From NCBI GenBank assembly GCA_013398295.1, contig VZSF01010494.1, positions 146,283 to 210,282 on the forward strand: a stretch of 64,000 bases of DNA, given 5' to 3'. Position numbers and translations under genes: made by a program. Source of the stretch: Chionis minor (lineage: Eukaryota; Chordata; Aves; Charadriiformes; Chionididae). The number at the start of each line of letters is the position of its first letter. Within the stretch, counting starts at the first letter, position 1. The notes below the pieces were generated by a model, which saw nothing but the letters and a program-made list of their open reading frames with translations, was not told the origin of the DNA and did not search any database. Below, one piece after another: positions 11,676 to 23,900 of the stretch.

Positions 11676-11996
11676 TCAGTTGATCTCTCCCTCCGTGAAC
11701 TCCTCCTTTATGGACTGTTTGCGAGATTTGCAGTCCGGGAGGTCGAACCCAAAGTCTGCCCACTCGTCGGCCCCGCCGCGGTTGGGGATGGTGATGGTGT
11801 GGCGCACGCGGAAGTGCACGGCCTCCATCACGCGCTGCCGCTGCAGCTCGCCCGAGCTGCCGATGGAGATGGTGGAGGCGTTGCTGCTGGAGCGGATGAG
11901 CTGCTGGGCCCCGTAGTCGTGGCTCTGTTTGAGCTCCTGCAGACCTCTCCAGATGATCATCCTGTACTGCTCTGGGATCTTCAGTGCTCCAAGATC
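11676..11996 (-). CDS. TP73: TP73 exon 14, SAM end and C-terminus
   Basis: Acceptor GTTCTTCCAG. It encodes [20 protein letters not shown] through [20 protein letters not shown] and [11 protein letters not shown], stop TGA at 11678-11676. It is slightly shorter than human because a Gly-rich insert before DEWADFGF is absent. The gamma frame stays open to 11584. Confidence 0.98.
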   Translation of the reverse strand, partial: DLGALKIPEQYRMIIWRGLQELKQSHDYGAQQLIRSSSNASTISIGSSGELQRQRVMEAVHFRVRHTITIPNRGGADEWADFGFDLPDCKSRKQSIKEEFTEGEIN

Positions 11997-14900
11997 CTGG
12001 AAGAACAACACCGCTGAGGCGAGGCCGGCGGAGACGCGGCTGTACCGGCGGGAGCCAGCCCCAGACCCCCGAGCTCGTGCTTCGGGGGCAGACCGTGGGC
12101 CCGATGCCCGAGCGCCCCACGGCGGCGGGGCTGCCCCTGCCCGGGGTCGGGGCACCAAACCCACGGGCGCATCCCCCTCACGCCGTTCCTCATTTCTAGC
12201 CAGTGGCCGGTTACCCGAGCGCAGCTTTGCCGGTTAGGAATTTTTTTCTTTCTTTCTTTTCTGGGGGTGGGTTCACATCAACGTGATGTGGAAAGGGGAG
12301 GGAGGGGACCTTTCCCCTTTGGACACAGGTTGCGGAGCAACATGCAAAGCGTCCCCCTGGCTGTTCCCCTGGGCGAGGAGCCCTCAGCCAGGCTGGCTTC
12401 TCCTCCGCTCCTGGACCAGGAGGCTGGAGCGGCGCCTGCACCGGTGCGGGCAGTGGTCCAACGCTCCGGCTGTGGTCGTGAAGCCAAACGAGGTCGACAG
12501 CCTCAGGAGTGGGGGCCCTGTGCCAGAACGGCCAGCATCGGAGCGGAGAGCTGCCAGAGATCCATGTTAATGCCAAACACAGAGACCCACGGGAGTGTTA
12601 ACTGGAGCAGACAGCGAGTATGCAATTAGTAACTACAAATGCCGACTCGGACACACAGCTCAGCGATCTGGTACGGGTTTTGGCCGTGCCAAACCCTTCC
12701 TTTGGCAGCTTAGAGACGGGCAGGGAGTTAGTTCAGGAAATGGTCCAAAACCAGGCTAAGGTTACGCAACTGGCCCCAGCTACCAGTGAAAAATCATCGT
12801 GTCTCCCACCGCGGCGTGGCCAAAGCGGGGTCTCGCCTTCGCTCCAGCTGCCAGGTAGAGACAGCGACTGCAAACGGCCCGGGGGCAGGACGGGATCGGG
12901 CAGGAGCTTTGTCTCAGCCAAAACACCAGCTCTGGGATTTACAGGGCTTGCTATGGCTCAAAGGGTTTAAGATTCTTTTTTTTTTTTCCTTCTTCTCATT
13001 ACCCTGACGGGCTGGGAAAGCCCCTGCCTCGGTGCCACCCTCGATATTGTCCCCAAGAGACTGCGCTTTAACCGGGAACGGCGGCGGCAGCAGCTGCTCC
13101 CTGCAGGCTCAGGCGTTTCTAGCGTTCCCTGTACTGGTTTTCACATCAGCTTTTGCCTGACCTGCGCTATTTCATTCCAGGCTCCCTTAATACAAGTGCC
13201 CTGGGCTTGACTCCCTTATTTCAGCCTCTTTTGCCTTAAAGATTAACAGGGGAAGAGGTAAGATCGGATTTAAAGCTCCCCGAACCGCAGCGGAGGTGTT
13301 CCCGCCAGCTCTGGGCTTTGGCTTATTTGCTGAGCAGCTCAGCTGGGTTTTCTGTGTTAGCTGGAAAATCTGCCTGAGGTTGGGGGATCTTTTTTAGCTC
13401 TTTTGTTTCTGACAGTCTGGCAGAACCAGTTGAGACTGTTGTGGTTGCTACCGGCACCTGAGCTACTGCTAAATCTGAAGGACCAGAAAGGATGCGCAAA
13501 TGGAAGGCATAAATCCTGGGGAGCATATATTCTGTGTGATGGGTTGGTGCACAGTTTTCCCTTTCCTTTAAAACAGTTTTGTCCTTGCTTTTCAGATCAA
13601 CAGCTGATAGAAACAAGTGGTAAGAACAGATCTTCCCAAAGCATTTACCTCTATGGATAGGTTCTGCAGGTGGTAAATATTCTGTAACCCTTGTGAGGTG
13701 AAATAGTCGATGCAGTTTGGACACCCCAATCCTGTTAAAAAACTGCAGAAAAAATTTGGAAGATAAAGTGGCATTAACTTCTCATGAATAAAAGCTGTGC
13801 TCGCAACCATCACTGCGGTGGCAAACCGTGTTCCAGGCCACTGAAAAGGCGGGGGCTGCGGGGGGCTCCTGCTGCCTCCGGCCTGGGCCGCGCTCCCGGC
13901 AGGCACGAGGGCGGCACGAGCTCGCCCTGGGCTGCTCCGGCTGCTCCGGCAGCTCTTTGTGTCTGGCCGGTGCCACCCCAAGGTGACCTCCGTTGCCATT
14001 AATGTGAAGTGAGTGAAGCATGGGACTACCTTCATTCCTAAAACTACAGTTTTCCTCCTGCTCTTCCGAAGTTTCAGCTGCATAACTTGCTGGGAATATC
14101 TGGAGGGAGAGGGGCGCACGCCTCCACGTGGGCAGCGAGGCTGGGCTCTGGGTTGCGCAGCCGGGGGGACAGGGGGGGTGGCACATCGCCCTGGGCTGCG
14201 GCCACACGCCTCTCCTTACCCTGCCCGCACGGCCACCCTGCTCCCGAGGCGTCTGCCGGGGCGTCGGGGGCCTCTTCAAAGACTGAGACGTTAAAAAGCG
14301 GGTGCAGACCTGTTAACGCGTCCCTGACGGGAATGAGCCCCGTGGAAAACTTTCCAGAGGCTGCTGGGGAGGAAGGGGGAGGGGGAAGCTCACAACGCTT
14401 CATGTCTGACATGCAGGACGAGACTCTCGTTCAGATGCATTTAATTTTCACTGGAGGAGAGTGGATTAGCCAGGCAGCGGTGTCAGAGGGCAATGGAGGT
14501 GTTTCTAACTGGCAGGCAGCTGGGCTTCCGTTTCCCAGGTGAGGAGAATGGGCTACGTGATTTAGTGAGCAGTGATTTCTCAGTGGGGACCAGTGGCCAG
14601 TTGACCAGTTGCTAGACAGATCCGAAGGTTAGACCGAGGGACAACAGCAAGAAACGTCAGAGGACAAGACAGACAGGGCATCGGTCGCCTTCCCTACCTG
14701 ACGAGGCTGGGATCGGGGTTGTAGGGCGGAGGGGGGGTGCAGTGGGATCCGGAGACCATGGACTGGGAGGAGTGTCCCCCGTTCATTTCTCCGTTGGGTT
14801 GCATGGGGTGACTGTTCAGCATCCCGGGTCCTGGGCAGCGGCAGTGCCAGCGAACAAACACATCCGTTAGACGTCGCCCGCCCGGCACAACCACCCGCCC

Positions 14901-17900
14901 CCTCGGCAGGGAGCCCGCGGCCCGGGAGCGCCCCTGGGAGCATGGGCTGTGTCCGGCGCTGCCCGCCCCGTGGCGCCCGGCGAGGTGAGGACCTTACCCA
15001 TGGGCCCCAGGCTGGGCGCGGAGCTGGAGCCGTGCTGCGCCGGCTGCCCCACCAGCTGGTTGACGGAGGGCAGCTTGTTGATCCCCCCGCCGTGAACTTT
15101 ATTCATGGGCGAAAGGACGGGGCCGTAGGATGAAGGCGCCTGCAGCTGAGTCCTGCTCGGGGGAAGCGAGTGGCCGGTCAGCCGGCAGTGGGTGGGATGG
15201 AGCCCCCCTGCCCCGACCCGGCACTCCCCAGCTGCCCTGCTGGGGCTCCCGGCAGCCGCAGCAGTGAGGACTGCGGCACACAGGAGCGGCGTTGCCCCCA
15301 CAGCAGCTCTGCAGCGGTTGTCAGCCCTCGCCATGCGGGATGCGCCCGGCAGACGTGCTGTGGGCCAACGAACCAGCCCCGGGCCGGGCTGCTGGAGGCT
15401 CTGCAGGCAGGGCCAGGGCTGCCGGCACCGCTCCCTGCTCCGCGGGCTGCTCCGGCGGTACTCACTGCCTCTGCAGGAGCTGCTGCTGCTGCTGCCGGTA
15501 GGAGTCAACCAGCTGCTGCGGGACCAGCTCCACCAGCTCCAGGCTCTCCTTTATCTTCATCAGGATCTCGAAGTTCTCCCGGCCTCGAACCTGGAGGAGG
15601 GAACAAGCCCAGGGCTTTGCTTTGTTCCTGTCCCACCTGGCCACCTTCCTTGCGGCCCCTCGTCTCCACCCAGCCACGCCAGGCGGAGTGTCACTGTGCC
15701 CAGGGACCACCCGGGGCTCCAGCGCTGCCTCGGACATGCGCATCCACAGGCGCTTTTACTCCTGTTCTCCAGGTCTCTGCTCAGCCCCCCGGGCCTGCTG
15801 CCCCACAGGAGACCGCGCAGCCCCGTCCTGCCCAACATCGCACACCCGAGGCATTTCTGGCATCTCGTGCCCCCGCCGCCCCGAGCCCAGCTCTTCGCCT
15901 GCGCAGCTCACCAACACTTACAGGCACGTAGTACATCTCCTCCTCCCCGTGCCTCCGTTTCTTAATGCCGGCCCCCAGCGCTGGGATGCTCTGAGGGCTC
16001 TGCTTGAACGCTGGAAAGGAGGGCAGAGCGTGAGCGTGCTGCCCCAGGAGGCTGGCACACAGCCGGGAGCGCCTGGGCTCCCTGCAGGATTTAAGCTCAA
16101 GCCATGCAGGATGCTCGCTGTTCCCCCGGGTTCTCGCACTGATGACGTCCCTTTATTAGTAATAATAACGAAGAACAAATACAGCTGGACGTAAAAGCCC
16201 TGCACGAACAGCTTTGCACCCTGGAAAAGGGAGTGGGGCCTAATTGTGAGACTTTATATTTAGTCGAGAAAAGTCAAAGCATCGTGCCTGGATGTGGGTT
16301 TGAGCCCGAACATCTGGAGTGCAGTGATTTTGGGTGCGATGGGGAAGGAGCCGAGGCAGAAGCATCGCATGGCTGTGAGCAGCCGGGGGGTGCCGGCGCC
16401 GGGCAGGAGCGGGGGCTGCGGCAGAGCAGTGCCCTGAGCCCCCTCCCTCTCCCGGCAAGGGCACTCACTGCGCTTGTTGGCGTTGCCGTTCTTCGCTGCA
16501 CTCTCATTCAGGGCTTGCTGCTCTCGGTAATGGTCTTCATCCGCTTTCCGGTCCCTGCCAGGACAGGCGCAGATCCGTCCCTCGAACGATCTCCTTCCTA
16601 GGACCTGGCCGCTGGGAGGAGACAGAAGGTGGTGGCCCTGTTTCTGCCTGGGAAGCGCATCGCGGCTCAGTCCCGCACGTCGTGGTCCCGCTCAGACACC
16701 GGACCGGCCAAGAGCGTCCCCATCCCTCCCTATGAAGGGATGGCTCAGGGAGCAGTCGAGCCCCCGAGGTTCTGCGGCGCAGGGAGCCCCTCGGCAGCAG
16801 CCTCCTGGGGGAAGAGGAGCTCCGGGGGCAGAGGAAGGCTCCAGCTGCAGGGGGAGAAGCCGACGCTGGGGCTGGGTCCCCAGTCCCTCCGTGCCAGCCC
16901 TTTTCTTAGCCACCAGGGAAGAGCCTTTCCCCCGCCACGGGCTGGGGCTGCGGGGGCTGCCACGTCCCCATCCCTGGGGGTGCTCCCTGCAGGGGGGATT
17001 CCTTCCCCAGGGACCCCAGCCCCCCCGCAGCGGGGAGGGACGCCCGCCCCTGCTCCCACAGCCACTCACTCTCTGGTCTCCAGGGTGATGATGATGAGGA
17101 TGGGCCTCCTGTTCATCCCTCCCACGCAGCTGCTGTTGCACATGAAGTTGTACAGGATGGTGGTGAACTCGGTCCCCACCTGCCCGGGAGGGGAGAGCAG
17201 GCGCTGAGCGGGGAGCGATGGGGGGAGGCAGGCTGGGACCCCCGGGATGCAATGGGGGGAGGCAGGGTGGGACCCCAGGGATGTGATGGGGGGAGGCAGG
17301 GTGGGACCCCCAGATGCAGTGGGGGGAGGCAGGCTGGGACCCCCGTGGCTCCTGGCCCGGGGCTGGCGCCTCGGCAGGGCAGCTCTGAGGAGGCGCTTCC
17401 CTGGGAGCGCGGGGGAAGTGTGGTGTGGGGACGGTCCCAGCTGGGAAGAGGGGACGGCACAAGTATTGTGGGGTTCCTGTGGTCCCCCAGGGTTGGGCTG
17501 GAGGAGATTTCCCTTTGCACCGCGCTTCCCAGGAACGGGATGCTCTGGGATGCTTCGCAGGGCTGGGGGCTGAGGATGCTCGAACACAGTGGCCACCGGT
17601 GGGGGCAGCAAGCGGGGGTGGCCTTAGAGGCGCCAGGGCAAGAAGGGCTCCTGCTCAGGACACAGTGTCTCCCACCGAGCAGCGCTGTCACCGGTCAGTT
17701 CACCCGCAGCAGGGGCAGAACTACTGACCCCCGGACAGGGGCAAGCACTGGTGTGTGTCCCCCCCCCGGCCCTGGGTACCTGCGGGGGCTCGTAGGGCAC
17801 CATCACGCTCTGCCTTCCCGTCACGGGGTCGTCCACGTACTGGGAGAGGTTGTTGCCTTCCACCCGGATGAGGTGGCTGGCGGGGGCCGACTGGCCTGCA

Positions 17901-20900
17901 AGGCAACCCCGCGCGTCAGGACGCGGCTGCAGCGCCGGGCGGACGCGCGGTGCCCCCCGTGACGGCGGGGCAGGGCGAGGGGGGCAGCGCTCACCGTCAT
18001 TGAAGTCGCGGCCGAGCTCGTGGTTGGGGCAGCGTTTCACCACCTCGGTGACGTGCTCCGCCTTCTTGTAGACGGGCATGGCCCGGATGATGGTGCCGGG
18101 GGGCGGCGGGGTGGACACCTTGATCTGGATGGGGCATGTTTTTGCAATCTGACAGTAGAGTTTCTTCAGCAGGGGGGAGTACTGGAAAAGAAGAGACGCC
18201 CACGGGGTCAATGTCACCAGGCCTGACGGGACGGCGGGTGCTCCCCTGCCTGCCCTTGGCTGCGTCACGGCGAGAGGGAACGCTGCTGTGCGTGCAATTA
18301 AACTAACCTCTGCCACGTGCGAAGCTTGCCTCTACCTGAAAAACACTGATTTTGGTGGCATAAAGCTGCTGCAGTGCAAGTGCAGCGCTGCCTTCCCTGC
18401 GCCGGGGCTCGTGCTGGGTGCGGGAGGATGCTCCCACGAGCACCGCGACAGGCGGCTCCGCTCGCTCGGCTCCTCTCACCCACCCGCCTGCCGCTTCCTC
18501 ACCGCTCCGAGAGAAACGTGGCCATGGCAGGGGAGCAGCAAATTAAACTAATGACTTGTTATAAAACCAATTACCACCCATTGCATCGCAGCCGTGCTGG
18601 AGGGACTGCGCTGGTGCAGCGCTGCTCCATGTGCCGGCAGATGGGATGGCCCCGGCGTCCTGGCAGCTCCATGACGGTTCGCAGCGCTGCAAACGGCTCC
18701 TGCGCGGTCCCAGCATGTTGTGGGGGACAGCGACCACGGGAAATTCAGTCTGCTTTTGTGTAACTTTATTCTCTAAGGTCAATATTTGGGTTTCCCAAAT
18801 GGAAATACGTAAATATGACCAAATTTGCCCACATTACCTCGTATCCACTTTCCACATAAACCAGATACAACCACTTACTGGGTCCAGGGCCGGGAGCTGT
18901 AGGAAGGGTTTCCCAGCTGGCCTAAGTGCTCTGGCAAAGCGGGAGCACCGACTACCCTGTGACTTAGAGGAAAACTTGCTGGAAATCAGCGTAAACCCTC
19001 ATTCATCCACCACTCAGCCCATTTTGGAGACGTTACCCTGCGTAACGCACACAGCTCCTGGCCGAGCCCAGGGCTGGGAGCACCTGGCAGGGAATCGTGC
19101 CTGACGTGGTGGACAGAATCCCAGCTAATTACGCAAGACCTCGGAGTTTAATTCTGGCTAGCACGTGTGACACAGACAGGGTGTGTCCTGACCACGACTC
19201 CATCCTTTGCAGCTGCTGGCAGTGACAGTGGTGGCTCTCGGTGGATGTGGCGGGGCGGAGGATGCTCTGCAGGCAGCCAAAGGCGCTGCCCGGACTCGCT
19301 CGTTCGTAGCCAGTGGCTCATGACCACCAAAACGCTCCTTGTGAGGGCACAACAAGATTTGCTCCCTTAGGAGCGAGGGGCTAATCCTCTCGCAAGGAGC
19401 GTGGAGCAGCTCAGCACCGGGGAAGCTCCTGGCGGCCGCCGAACGGGGAGGAAAGGGAAGGGAAGGGAAAGGCAGCGCACAGAAAGCAGCGTGGCGGGGA
19501 GCCAGCCCTGCTGGCAGCCCCCGGCGCGGGGCCGCAGCGTGGCAGAGCCCCTCGGCCACGGCACCCGTCAGCTCTGCTGGGGGCAGGGACCCAGCGCCGG
19601 CCCCGCGTCCAGTCCCACACAAGCGACCGCCGGCGGCACGGCGGGGCTGGCAGCGCGCCGGGCGGGAGGAGGCTGCACGCCGCTTCCAGAAGAGCAGGGG
19701 AAGGCAGAGCCCAGCCTTCACCTTCCAGTAAACGCGCGTGTCGGCTCCCAGGTGTGGGGATGTGCAATTCCCTTCCACCTCGCCAGTGCCATGCTGTTTT
19801 CCATCTCACAAAGAATGTGTTTGCTATACAGGAGCCCACCCCTGCCGCGCGCAGAGGAGCCAGTCCCTGCATGGCAGGGCATGTTCCTGCTCCAAGTATT
19901 TTATCTCATCCCCACAACATAGTGCCTGGTGCCAAAAAAATACCACCGTGCAGAGTAGTTGTGAGGATGTTAAAGCTCGTCCTCAGCCATCCCAGTACAG
20001 GTGTGCAGGGGATAGCCAGGCTCCCTGCGCTCCACGCTGCCGGCGCTGCCCTCCTGCCGGCCGGGGGTCCCGAGCTCGGGCTGCCCAAAGCCGGGGGACA
20101 GCAGGGCTCGGCAGCGAGCCCAGGACTCGTCGGGCGTTAGGGGGCTGGCACGGACAGCTCAGCCCTCGTCTTCCCACTGCCGTGAGCCCCATCCGGTGCA
20201 CCCGTGCAGCAGGCGGGTTCACAGAAGGGATCCGTGCTTCCCGATCCCACTGCCCTTTCTGTGGGAGCGGGTTCTGCCGTGGGCTGAGCGAGCCCCCCTA
20301 CCCGTGGAGGCTCCCACTGAGTTCCAACCCCGGAACTGCTAAAGAGGCAAACGAGATAAACCCTTTTCAGGTGGCGTTTCTAGGGGAGCTCAGGGAAGAT
20401 ATAAAGGGGAGAGGTGGCTGCAGCAGCAGCTCCAGCAGCTCCCATCCTGTGAGGATGTGTTGGACCGATGGCTGGCCAGCAGCAGGTACCAGCTCCTGGG
20501 GAGATGAGATGAGCCGGGTCGGTGGGGCCGTGTCCTGGGGTCAGAGCCCGCTCTGTGCTAGCGAGCAGGAGGACACTCGCTGTGGCCATTAGAGGGTGTG
20601 ATGGGGGGTGCGACGTGGCGCTGAATCCAGCAGTGAGAATTGATCCTCTGTCTTGGAGACAGGTGGACTTGTCCAGAGGGAGAGGATGCTTAGAAATACC
20701 ACCTTTCACTGAAATCCCCAAATTTTGCACTGATATGTGATGATGCTGACTACACCTTGACTCTATGGCCAGGTTAGCTTCTCTGGTGCCATCCTGCATC
20801 CCCAGCAGGGATTGTGCCGAAGCTGGAAGCACGGTCCTGCTTGGAATGCAGTTACTCCCCTCTGCCCAGCTGGAAGAGGAAGATCTCGCGTGGCCATGGC

Positions 20901-23900
20901 CCACATAGCCTGCTCTCCTGCAGTGTGATGGGGGTTCCGCACCCTCGTTTTGAGGAGACAACATGGCAAAACAAGGGTTATTTAGAGGGGGGCTCTTCCT
21001 TGCCAGGTGTTAAAATACTGACAACTCCTGTCAAAGGATCCTTTCATGTAGACATTCCCGGGCAGTCCTCAACATGCCTGGGAAATATAACTGCTCTGGA
21101 AGAGTGGAGGTGCATTATGGCAAGTTCTTTGGTAACAAATTCTCTCATTATACCATGTTATGACATGGATAAATCTCTGTTAAATAGCAGAGCGATTGCC
21201 CCGCAGGGAAAAAGGCTGCCGCTCAACACAGGCATGCCTCCACTGATAACCTTATCGTGTCTTAACAGCTCCAGGATTGCCTTCAAAGATCCTTCCACAA
21301 TAACAAACTATTCTTTTAAGGAACTCCGTGCTGATAATTCTGGGCAAGAAGAGCCAGGGCTGCGCCCTGCGTGGCCACACTCCTGGCTCCTCGCAGCGTG
21401 CAGCCGTCCTGCAGCCGCTGCTGGGGCAAAGCGCTCCCGGTCTCCCAGCCCGATCACAGCCGCCGGCTGAACAAGCTTCCTGCTTTTAGGATCCTGGGAG
21501 GGATCTACGCCCCCAGCTGTGTTTTCAGGCAGGAAGAGCCCTTGGCAATGTATGGTCTCCACAGGGGACAGCAAAAGGCACGTCTTGCTCGGAGCCAGGC
21601 AGAGGAGGTGCCTCTGCTCCTACGTGGTCATCCGCAGTCGCTACTGCTCTGCCAGAGGCGCGTCCCTGCGCAGGGCTGGGCTGTGTTACCCCATTTACTG
21701 GTACTTCACCAGCCACAGCTGAGTGCGCGCACCCGGCTTGCGGAGAGCACGAAGGCACCGCGCTTTCCTCGAGTGTGAGATGAGACAGTTGCAAATGGAA
21801 CCCAGGAGATGGAAATGCTGGTATTTAATCACATTGACTGGTGCAGCCGCCTCACTGCCTGGTACCTTCCTCTGGCACGGCTGCGTTCCTGCCGCCTGCA
21901 CTGGGCATGACCCCCATGCTGCTCACTTGCATCCCCCTGTTCCACAGCGCTGGGACATGCTGGCCTCTTGAAACCAGCCACACGTGGCAGCCGGGTCACA
22001 GCCAAAGCTCAGGCTCCAGCTCCCAGGCACGGGAACAGCATCTCGGGACACCTGAACGCTGTCCCAGCACTCCCAGACCTCGGTCCCAGGATTTCTTTCA
22101 CATCCACAGAGGAGCCTGGGTACGTTCTGCCCCTGGACACCTCCTGCCTTTATATCCAGTCCCTGCTCTACTCCTTGCGTTGTTCGTGGCTGCCTCCCCA
22201 GTTACGTTACGGCTAAGGCCATCTCTGCTCCCAGAAAACGCCAGAGCGGCTGCCTTCGCGCGCTGGCAGAGCACAGGTTCACGTGTCAGTGTGGCTTGTG
22301 GGCGCTGGTTCAGTGTGAACAGTGGTAATGGCACTGAGTGATCCACCTGGCGTTCGGGTGAACTTGCAGAACGTGTGTTCCTCTGGGCGTTTTTGGTAGT
22401 CGTGCAGCTTCTGTTGTCAGCCCTCGTCTGCTGGGTGAATGTACAATGCCACCTCTGTCACTGTCCCTTCCCCGCTACTGTGATCTGCCCTGCAGTGCGA
22501 GTCCTGAGCACTCGGAATAACTGGAAAAGCCAAATTATTTCAGCACTAGCAGTATATCAGCATTAACCTCTCTTTCTCTAGAGCCGTGGTGCCCCAAGGT
22601 GTCTTTAGATGGGGGTTCTTTCACCTCTGTGTTAAAATTTGGCTACGTTTTGGGCGAGACAGAGACCATGCTGGATGGGGGCTGAATGGAACTGAATGGA
22701 ACTGGGAAACGAGTGCACTGGAGTGACAGAGCCCTGTGGTGCCATTGGCCCCGGCGGGCGAGTGCTGGGGTTATCTTGGTACTGCGGCCACTGTATCCAT
22801 GGAAATATCTTACGCATCCCAAAGTCCGAGTGAGCTCGTGCCCCACAATGATTCGAAGTGACTGACACGGCCGCAGCTGTGAAGCAGCGTTGAAATTAAG
22901 TCTTGGCATCTGCCGCCGCTCACCCTGAGCGAGCACCCGGGACCCGCTCTGGAAGGGGCCGCCGCGCTGCTCAGACCCACAGGTACCTCTCCTGTGCGAG
23001 GCGTGAGAGCGGGGAGAGCTGGTTTATCCCATGGATGCCGACAGCCTCGCATGAAAAATAACCTGAATCTTCTGTGTGGAAAGACCTCCCAGCAAAGTCC
23101 ATCTCCCCCCAGTGCTCCCTGGGCAGCAGAACCGCTAGGAGGATGTGTCCCAACAGATTCGGAGCTGATAAAATCTTATTTATCTTCAACTGTTGACACC
23201 GAAGCGTCTAGACTTGCCTGCTTCGGGAGGGCTGCAGCCAAGTCCTCCTTTCTCTCTTGAAGGAAATGATTTGCTCAACAATTACTTTTTCCACAAATCC
23301 TCCCCCCTCCTCCCTACCAGCCTCCTCCTCCTCTACATTCCAGTCTCCTTATTAGCTCTACTCAAGACGTGTCCAGGACTGCAGTCAATGGATCCCAATA
23401 AAGCCACTAGCCTGGCAAGAGAGAGAGAAGAAAAGTGCTGCCTCCGGCTGCTAATTTCCTTGCGCTCCCCAGCAAGCAGCTGCGGAGCTGCATCCTGGGA
23501 CAGGTTCGGACAGATCGCAGCGGAGAGGTGATAATAATGTGTCTGTCATCTCACTCAGACATGTAGCATCTTGCAAACCGCAAATACCGTTAACCGGCTT
23601 GGACGAATCTGTTACGACAGATCCTGGAAGACATGCCGACTACAGAGCTAATTTTTTCTTTCTAATTTTTTTTAATAACCATTTTTTAATCACCGGCCTA
23701 TATAACTTCTCACTGAGCTGGAAATTCCTCCCGAAGCTCCTTTGTTGCTCATTTATGGGTTTGAGTGTGTCCCGTGCGTCCCTGATGCCCACGAGGAGCG
23801 TGTCCGCTGGTGCCCGAGTGTGCCAGCCCCGAGGCTGGGCAGCCGCGATGCTGCCCGGGGGTGGCTCTAAGGGACATCCCAACACTGGTGTCCCCGTGTC

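Noticed and set aside
15170..15965. Two open frames of over 250 codons on the plus strand opposite TP73 exons 9-11
   Set aside because: Antisense shadows of GC-rich coding exons and introns; no domain or conserved start.
19738..20592. 284-codon plus-strand open frame in TP73 intron 4
   Set aside because: Chance frame in GC-rich DNA; no similarity recognised and no splice context.
21230..21239. AGGCATGCCT as a full p53-family response element
   Set aside because: Only one perfect half-site, with no adjacent second half; kept only as part of the AT-rich island note.
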